From positions 3,746,728 to 3,810,727 of the forward strand of contig NZ_SJPG01000001.1 in NCBI RefSeq assembly GCF_007859715.1: a stretch of DNA of 64,000 nt, read 5' to 3'. Under the pieces are notes generated by a model. The model saw only the letters and a program-made list of their open reading frames with translations, did no database searches and was not told where the DNA came from. The DNA comes from Rubinisphaera italica. GTDB taxonomy: Bacteria; Planctomycetota; Planctomycetia; Planctomycetales; Planctomycetaceae. The stretch's first letter is position 1. Each line of letters opens with the position of its first letter. Made by a program: the position numbers and the translations under genes. Positions 60,201 to 64,000 of the stretch are shown here, piece after piece.

Positions 60201-60559
60201 TGTATCGAAAAATCTCCGCTGTCGGAGATGAACAGCAGCTCAATGACGTGCGGGAAGAACTCAGAGATCGCTTCGGGACACCTCCAGAATCCGTAGAAAT
60301 GTTGTTGGGGCTGAAAGAGTTACAAATTTATTCCCGCCTGATTTCGATCGATCAAATTCGTATTGAAGGCAAGTTTTTTGTGCTTTCTGGGCGAACCCCG
60401 CAGAAGATGAGAATCTTTAAAGAGTTATCTAAACACGACTTGCGCCTGGTTGATGCTCATACAATCTATGTTCCCGTCCCGGGCGACTTGCAGGAAAATT
60501 CTCCCGGCTATGAACAAAAGATGTTGGAATTCCTGAAATCCGTGTTGCAGGATCGATGA
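57248..60559 (+). CDS. mfd: Transcription-repair coupling factor Mfd
   Basis: DNA translocase that removes stalled RNA polymerase and recruits UvrA. 1103 residues, against about 1150 in E. coli. The N-terminal UvrB-homology module (about 20-320) contains GSPANWR and GGIIDLFA. The RNA-polymerase-interacting (CarD-like) domain is about 435-500 (DLVVHVSHGIGKYRGM). The helicase core has Walker A GDVGYGKTE (about 592-600), DEEQRFG (about 691-697), LSATPIPRTL, and motif VI-like QLRGRVGR. The C-terminal TRCF domain starts about 900. All catalytic motifs are intact. ATG 57248 lies at the start of conserved sequence. Followed at 118 bases by the PpiC-type lipoprotein gene. Confidence 0.97.
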   Translation: MTTKQKKVAGEVSISGIPDLVPLLASVPEVANIVSALARGESGTIDGAWGSARALAAAVFVKSCEGTLTVVAPRASDVDELAVDLAEFLGEEPAVFPVIDGSPANWRMSDPQYGQRLSLLKQLAAVGENDQPVTCMVTSIEALMQPVPSAEQLRQFSRPLSVGDEIDLDEFSRWLVERGFERTTAIEFPGEFAIHGGIIDLFATDALQPYRIELFGDEVESIRTFDVGSQRKIETLDSIELTLFPSESAKGKKAFNPAKEFSQHLTSYLPTSSWFVLSELQELNDEGKLYLDRLEDRTGLFHVKGAIEACTQFPSVSISAISIGSLEQSCELRTESIERFAVGDSDPLLELKQSLAPDEIVLLCCLNEGERSRLTELIQEKHPDLISRTRLCLGRCSKGFRLVSQRILVVSDHELYGRRDVRPNQKKRTLQTRAIDSFLELSEGDLVVHVSHGIGKYRGMKMVDAEERLEENLVIEFADNLRIYVPVSLIHLVQKYVGASKALPRLSKIGTNTWSKKKEKVSQAIEDMAADMIRLQAAREAKVGITYPADSHWQEEFEAAFPYNETPDQKSAMDSIRDDMQRPRPMDRLICGDVGYGKTEVAMRAAFRAMDGGKQVAMLVPTTVLAEQHYRSFSTRMGEYPFNIEMLSRFRTAKQQKEILDGLAAGSVDMVIGTHRIVSPDIKFKDLGLIVIDEEQRFGVKAKETLKRLRLEIDILTLSATPIPRTLHMSLLGIRDISNLQTPPRGRQAIETRIGRWDQELIRNAIVRELNRNGQVYFVHNKVYDIEDLTDKLQQIVPEASFGIVHGQMSEHELEFQMLNFVTGKTDVLVATTIIESGLDIPNANTIFIHQADRYGLADMHQLRGRVGRYKHRAYCYLVVEEGKVLSTTATRRLKAIEEYSELGAGFKIAMRDLEIRGAGNILGTEQSGHISVVGYELYCHLLDNAVRNLKNEPPREHPHVNIDLPINAFLPSDYLPPGRHKIEMYRKISAVGDEQQLNDVREELRDRFGTPPESVEMLLGLKELQIYSRLISIDQIRIEGKFFVLSGRTPQKMRIFKELSKHDLRLVDAHTIYVPVPGDLQENSPGYEQKMLEFLKSVLQDR

Positions 60560-60677
60560 GATTCGAGCTATAAGCCCAATCCCACCTTAAGACCGGTGCT
60601 TACTGAAGGCGGAATTCTCAACTTAACGAGTAATCTGCAAGCTGTGAGCCCTTCTGCAAGCCCCGTCCGGGGTGAGC

Positions 60678-62012
60678 ATGTCAACAAAACTCGTCTCCCG
60701 TGAAACGCCTGATATGTCAACGGACCCAAAGATTCCGCATGCTGCACGATTCCTCACACGCCCGGCTGCGCGCCGAAAGTGGTCAGGAACATCCTGGGGT
60801 ATGCTCGGTATTACATCTCTGGTTGCCTGCCTGGGATGCCAATCTTTCAAAGAACATTTTAATCGGGTTCGACCAAACAACCCGGTGGTCGGACCGGCTC
60901 CACCGCGTTTGACACTCGATGACAGTCAAAGCGGAAAAGCCGTCTCAGAAATTCAGCAGACAGCCGCTCTTTCGGATGGATCCTCGACGGGTGAAATCGT
61001 ACGAATTTCTCAAGTTTCTGCCATCACTCCCGATCCTATCGATGACTCGGCTGTCGTGGCCGTCGTGAACAGCAATCAGATTCTGGCCAGCGACATCTTT
61101 GCTCCTTATTCGAAGCAAATGCAGATGATGAAGGAAAAGATGCCGGAAGAGCAGTACGTCCAAGCTCAACGGGAACTGCTCAAACGGGATATGCCATCAC
61201 AAATCGAACGCACACTCCTCTCTCATGCGATGCGCACCAGTCTCAAGCAGGAGCAGGCTGAGAAACTTGATAGTGTCCTCGACCAGGCATTTGAAGAGCA
61301 CGTCCTTTCACTACTCGAAAAAACACAATCGTCTTCCTCTGTCGAATTGAATGAGAAGCTGGAGAAAGAGGGCACTTCGCTGGCCATGCTGCGTAAAACA
61401 TTTGGCAAACATCAGTTGGCGATGCAGTATCTTTCTACACAATCAGAAGTGAAAGCGGAAATTGGCCGCGTGGAACTTCTTGAGTATTATAACAATCACC
61501 TGGCTGACTACTCGTTCCCGTCCAAAGTGAAGTGGCAGGAAATTCGCGTTTCCTTCAATAAACATGGCGGACGAAATGAAGCTCTGAAAGTTCTGAACGA
61601 AGCGGTTCAGGATCTCCAGGCCGGCAAAACCTTCGGCGAAGTTGCCAAGAAATATTCAGATGGCCCAACCGCCTCACTTTCCGGCGAATGGGACTGGACC
61701 ACAAAAGGGAGCCTCTCAGATACAGAGATCGACGAGCAATTATTCACGATGCCGGTTGGCGGGATCAGTAAAATCATGGAAGCTTCTGATCGATTCCGAG
61801 TTGTGAAAGTCGTGGCAAGAGAAGATGCCCACATCACACCGTTTGAGGATCTCCAGTTGGAAATCCGCAAGAAAATCCTTACGGAACTGCAGAAAAACAA
61901 AAAACAGGAAGTCGTGGCAAAACTCAAGAAAACAGCCACTATTGAAACCATATTCGATAATGATCCCGAACTGGCAGAAGCGATGCGAGATTTTGGAAAA
62001 ACGGGACCATAA
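60678..62012 (+). CDS. PpiC/SurA-type peptidyl-prolyl isomerase, predicted lipoprotein
   Basis: 444 residues from ATG 60678, with GGGGTGAGC immediately upstream. A long basic N-terminal stretch (RFLTRPAARRKW) precedes a short hydrophobic helix ending in a lipobox-like LVAC with Cys51. SurA-like N-terminal helical region about 120-290 (VAVVNSNQILASDIF, a typical SurA beginning) and one parvulin domain about 275-380: VKWQEIRVSF, GKTFGEVAKKYSDGPTASLSGEWDWTTKGSL, LFTMPVGGISKIMEASDRFRVVKV. Folds outer-membrane or exported proteins. The lipid anchor would keep it in the membrane, as in PrsA of Firmicutes. Next to mfd, but no functional link is evident. Confidence 0.87.
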   Translation: MSTKLVSRETPDMSTDPKIPHAARFLTRPAARRKWSGTSWGMLGITSLVACLGCQSFKEHFNRVRPNNPVVGPAPPRLTLDDSQSGKAVSEIQQTAALSDGSSTGEIVRISQVSAITPDPIDDSAVVAVVNSNQILASDIFAPYSKQMQMMKEKMPEEQYVQAQRELLKRDMPSQIERTLLSHAMRTSLKQEQAEKLDSVLDQAFEEHVLSLLEKTQSSSSVELNEKLEKEGTSLAMLRKTFGKHQLAMQYLSTQSEVKAEIGRVELLEYYNNHLADYSFPSKVKWQEIRVSFNKHGGRNEALKVLNEAVQDLQAGKTFGEVAKKYSDGPTASLSGEWDWTTKGSLSDTEIDEQLFTMPVGGISKIMEASDRFRVVKVVAREDAHITPFEDLQLEIRKKILTELQKNKKQEVVAKLKKTATIETIFDNDPELAEAMRDFGKTGP

Positions 62013-62649
62013 CGTGGCCAGAATATTAGTAGGGTGCGTCAAGACGCACCCTACAGTTTGTGACCTACAGCTGAGAGTTAAGCGGCCAAAGAAGTAATTG
62101 ACACTCACCACTGGCCTCTCGACACTAGCCAATCGAAAAGACTTTAACGATCAGATAATTTATGACGAGTTCGTCAGAGTGAAGAACGCGATATTTCATT
62201 TATTGTTAATTTTTCCTCAATTTACTCAATTGGAATCAACATCCAGGCGAATCGACACGATAACTAAGATACAGACCTCATTATTCCTATCAAATCGCGA
62301 TGACATTCTGGAATCATCCTGAATCAAGTTTGTCACTCACAAGCATACAAGAATTGAAATTCAATTCGAACGGTCATTCGGCCACACGCCTTTTGTAAAA
62401 ACACCAAAACATTGATCGAAAATGCTCTGCCGACAAGGCGACTTGACGTCAGGCAAATTGATCGGATACATCACTCGATAGTTCCTATCGAATTAAATCA
62501 CTTCTCTTTGTCTCGATGTGTTTTCCATCCGGAATTCACGGGCAGACAGAACTATTTTGTTATGCAGTTGGATGAACGTATCCAGCGACAAGTCGTTTGA
62601 CACACTAACTGCACTCACCCCATCGACCCCACTTCGCAAGAAGATCATC
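62013..62649. other. 637-bp non-coding region
   Basis: Contains the hairpin at 62029-62054 directly after the isomerase gene. The remaining 590 bases contain only short ORFs without Shine-Dalgarno or recognisable sequence, and must hold the promoter of the last gene. Confidence 0.55.
62029..62054. repeat. GTAGGGTGCGTC palindrome
   Basis: GTAGGGTGCGTC-AA-GACGCACCCTAC, a perfect 12-bp stem with a 2-base loop; it resembles repeats I recall in unrelated genomes. Probably acts as terminator of the isomerase gene. Confidence 0.75.
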
Positions 62650-64000
62650 ATGAAATCGAATGCTGAGAATTCGACCGGCCTGAAGGAGGATTGGAAATTG
62701 ACCAGGGTCATTGGACTTATGGCATGTGGAGCACTGGCATCAGCGACATTGTGGCTGTTTAACTTAAGCCAGGCCCAGGACCATCAACAATCTTCGGCAC
62801 TGCCCCCATGGGCGCAGCAACCAGCCGCAGGTACAAATCCGAACGCGAAGGCTCAGCCTGCTGATCCTTTCGCAGGAGCAACCGACGGCTTCCGTCCTAT
62901 TGAAGGATCGGAGTCGATTGCTCAGCAAACCGTGATTCGCCAGCGAATCCAGAACGAGTTACGACTCGCGCTGGAATCGAAAGAAAAAGGCGATCAAGCC
63001 GAAGCTCTTCGTCGAGCGACTGCGGCTCACGATCTGGCAAAACGCTTTCAGCTCACGTTTACCAAAAACGAGCTGAAACCAAGTGATCTCATTGCTGAAC
63101 TGAAAGGGATTTCACCTGATTTAGTATCAGAACAGAATCCTGCTTCAGAAGAGCCGAAAGATCGCGATGCGTACGCTCAGTATCTGGTCAAAACAGCTCG
63201 TGAGTATTTACAGGCTGGCAATGCCGAAGCAGCCATGCAGAAAGCCGAGGAAGCTCGCGCTTTGCAGGCAACTTTCGGTCCGTTCGATGAACGTCCAGAA
63301 CATATTCTGGCTGATGTCGCACGCCTGAAAACTTCTCCGGCTCAGCATCAGTTGGCATCCGGCTTCGAGAACAGTCCGTTCATTACCGAACCGAAAACTG
63401 TTCCAGTCGCTGAGAACACAACTTCGGCTGCAACTCCTGTTGCAACTACAAATACGACACCAACTGCCACACCAGAGAACTGGCAGACTAAACCGAACAG
63501 TCAGGCAAAACAGCAGTCTCAACAACTGTTGACAGCCGCAGAACAGGCTGTTCATGAAGGTCGATTCGATGACGCTCGTAACCTGGCCAAACAAGCCAGC
63601 CAGTTGCCAGTTGCCTACGACCTGTTCGACAAAAAGCCTGATCAGATTCTGGCAATGGTTGAACGGGCTTCAAACTCACGCATGATTGCCAGCCAGCCAC
63701 AACCGAAAACAGAAGCGGTTGTTGCACCTGTGCCAACAGTGACTGCCGACTTGACTTCAACCCGTCAGCGTGAAACGGCAATCAAACTGTTGAATGAAGC
63801 CAAGGCTGATCTTGCCCGCGGGAATCTCGCACAGGCTCGTGCCAAAGTGGCTCAGGCCAATCAGTTCGATGTGACTTACAACATCTTCGATGAACGTCCT
63901 GAATTGATCATGGCGCAAATCGACTCGGTTGAAAAACAACAGATGCTGGCACAAACGCCAGTGACACCGGTCCCGGAAACTGTCTGGGAAACGGACGTCA
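62650..64000 (+). CDS. Repeat protein with N-terminal membrane anchor, 3' end outside window
   Basis: The reading frame starts at ATG 62650 (GAAGATCATC upstream) and stays open for 450 codons to the last base, so the C-terminus is missing and the frame is easy to overlook. One membrane helix (about 20-40: TRVIGLMACGALASATLWLF) and a Gln/Pro/Ala-rich linker follow. The soluble part has four degenerate repeats of about 45 residues of two-helix, TPR-like type. Three end in the same motif: FGPFDERPEHILADV (about 210-225), YDLFDKKPDQILAMV (about 325-340), YNIFDERPELIMAQI (about 410-425). Spacers rich in Thr, Ala and Pro separate them. From memory, large planctomycete secretin-like or pilus-associated proteins have similar arrays; the missing part decides. 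Confidence 0.83.
   Translation, partial: MKSNAENSTGLKEDWKLTRVIGLMACGALASATLWLFNLSQAQDHQQSSALPPWAQQPAAGTNPNAKAQPADPFAGATDGFRPIEGSESIAQQTVIRQRIQNELRLALESKEKGDQAEALRRATAAHDLAKRFQLTFTKNELKPSDLIAELKGISPDLVSEQNPASEEPKDRDAYAQYLVKTAREYLQAGNAEAAMQKAEEARALQATFGPFDERPEHILADVARLKTSPAQHQLASGFENSPFITEPKTVPVAENTTSAATPVATTNTTPTATPENWQTKPNSQAKQQSQQLLTAAEQAVHEGRFDDARNLAKQASQLPVAYDLFDKKPDQILAMVERASNSRMIASQPQPKTEAVVAPVPTVTADLTSTRQRETAIKLLNEAKADLARGNLAQARAKVAQANQFDVTYNIFDERPELIMAQIDSVEKQQMLAQTPVTPVPETVWETDV

Noticed and set aside
62098..62600. Two short frames (62098-62322 and 62412-62600)
   Set aside because: No Shine-Dalgarno, no recognisable sequence and atypical composition; treated as non-coding.

Overview
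The window looks like a chromosomal segment of a planctomycete (Planctomycetales). The strongest markers are two PSD1-type c-type cytochrome genes (PSCyt1/DUF1549/DUF1553), each paired with a DUF1501 gene. SpoVG is encoded directly downstream of ispE, several secreted FG-GAP, PQQ-propeller and LRR proteins are present, and there are large low-complexity zinc-ribbon proteins. Genes are loosely packed, operons are short, and almost every gap holds a hairpin-forming repeat. I found no rRNA, tRNA, IS element, prophage or CRISPR array. Family names come from motifs read by eye, and all residue numbers are hand counts.

Layout. 1-7.7 kb: end of an FG-GAP protein, a membrane-anchored metallophosphoesterase, a small acidic protein, rsmB, an LRR lipoprotein and a TPR/GT9-like fusion. 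7.9-11.7 kb (minus strand): a zinc-ribbon protein, then ispE and a spoVG gene with a zinc ribbon inside the SpoVG fold. 11.9-15.4 kb (minus): a cpaF/tadB/tadC secretion-motor operon. 15.7-22.4 kb: flavin reductase, dnaA standing alone, a GNAT enzyme, a BatA/VWA protein and a short bestrophin. 22.5-30.8 kb: alpha-glucan phosphorylase, a YfhO-like membrane protein, a CapD/WbpM-type nucleotide-sugar dehydratase and a PQQ propeller. 30.8-36.2 kb: SDR reductase, MMPL/RND exporter, GGCT-like protein and a secreted esterase.

36.3-45.8 kb holds two convergent PSD1+DUF1501 gene pairs. They share a scaffold but carry different inserted modules: a golvesin-like domain in one and two discoidin-like domains in the other. 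These are the organism's typical surface degradation genes. 46-51.1 kb (minus): lnt, moeA, purN and a secreted/anchored protein of unknown function. 51.2-64 kb (mostly plus): trxA with a consensus promoter, a long coiled-coil protein, an unknown lipoprotein (minus), an OafA/SGNH acyltransferase, mfd, a PpiC-type lipoprotein isomerase, and the 5' part of a repeat protein that runs off the window.

Most notable: (1) several families of 25-110 bp intergenic palindromes, including a two-copy, MITE-like 108-bp element, one copy of which abuts an apparently N-terminally shortened bestrophin gene; (2) the zinc ribbon inserted into SpoVG; (3) module swapping between the two PSD1 genes; (4) the open-ended repeat protein at the right edge.
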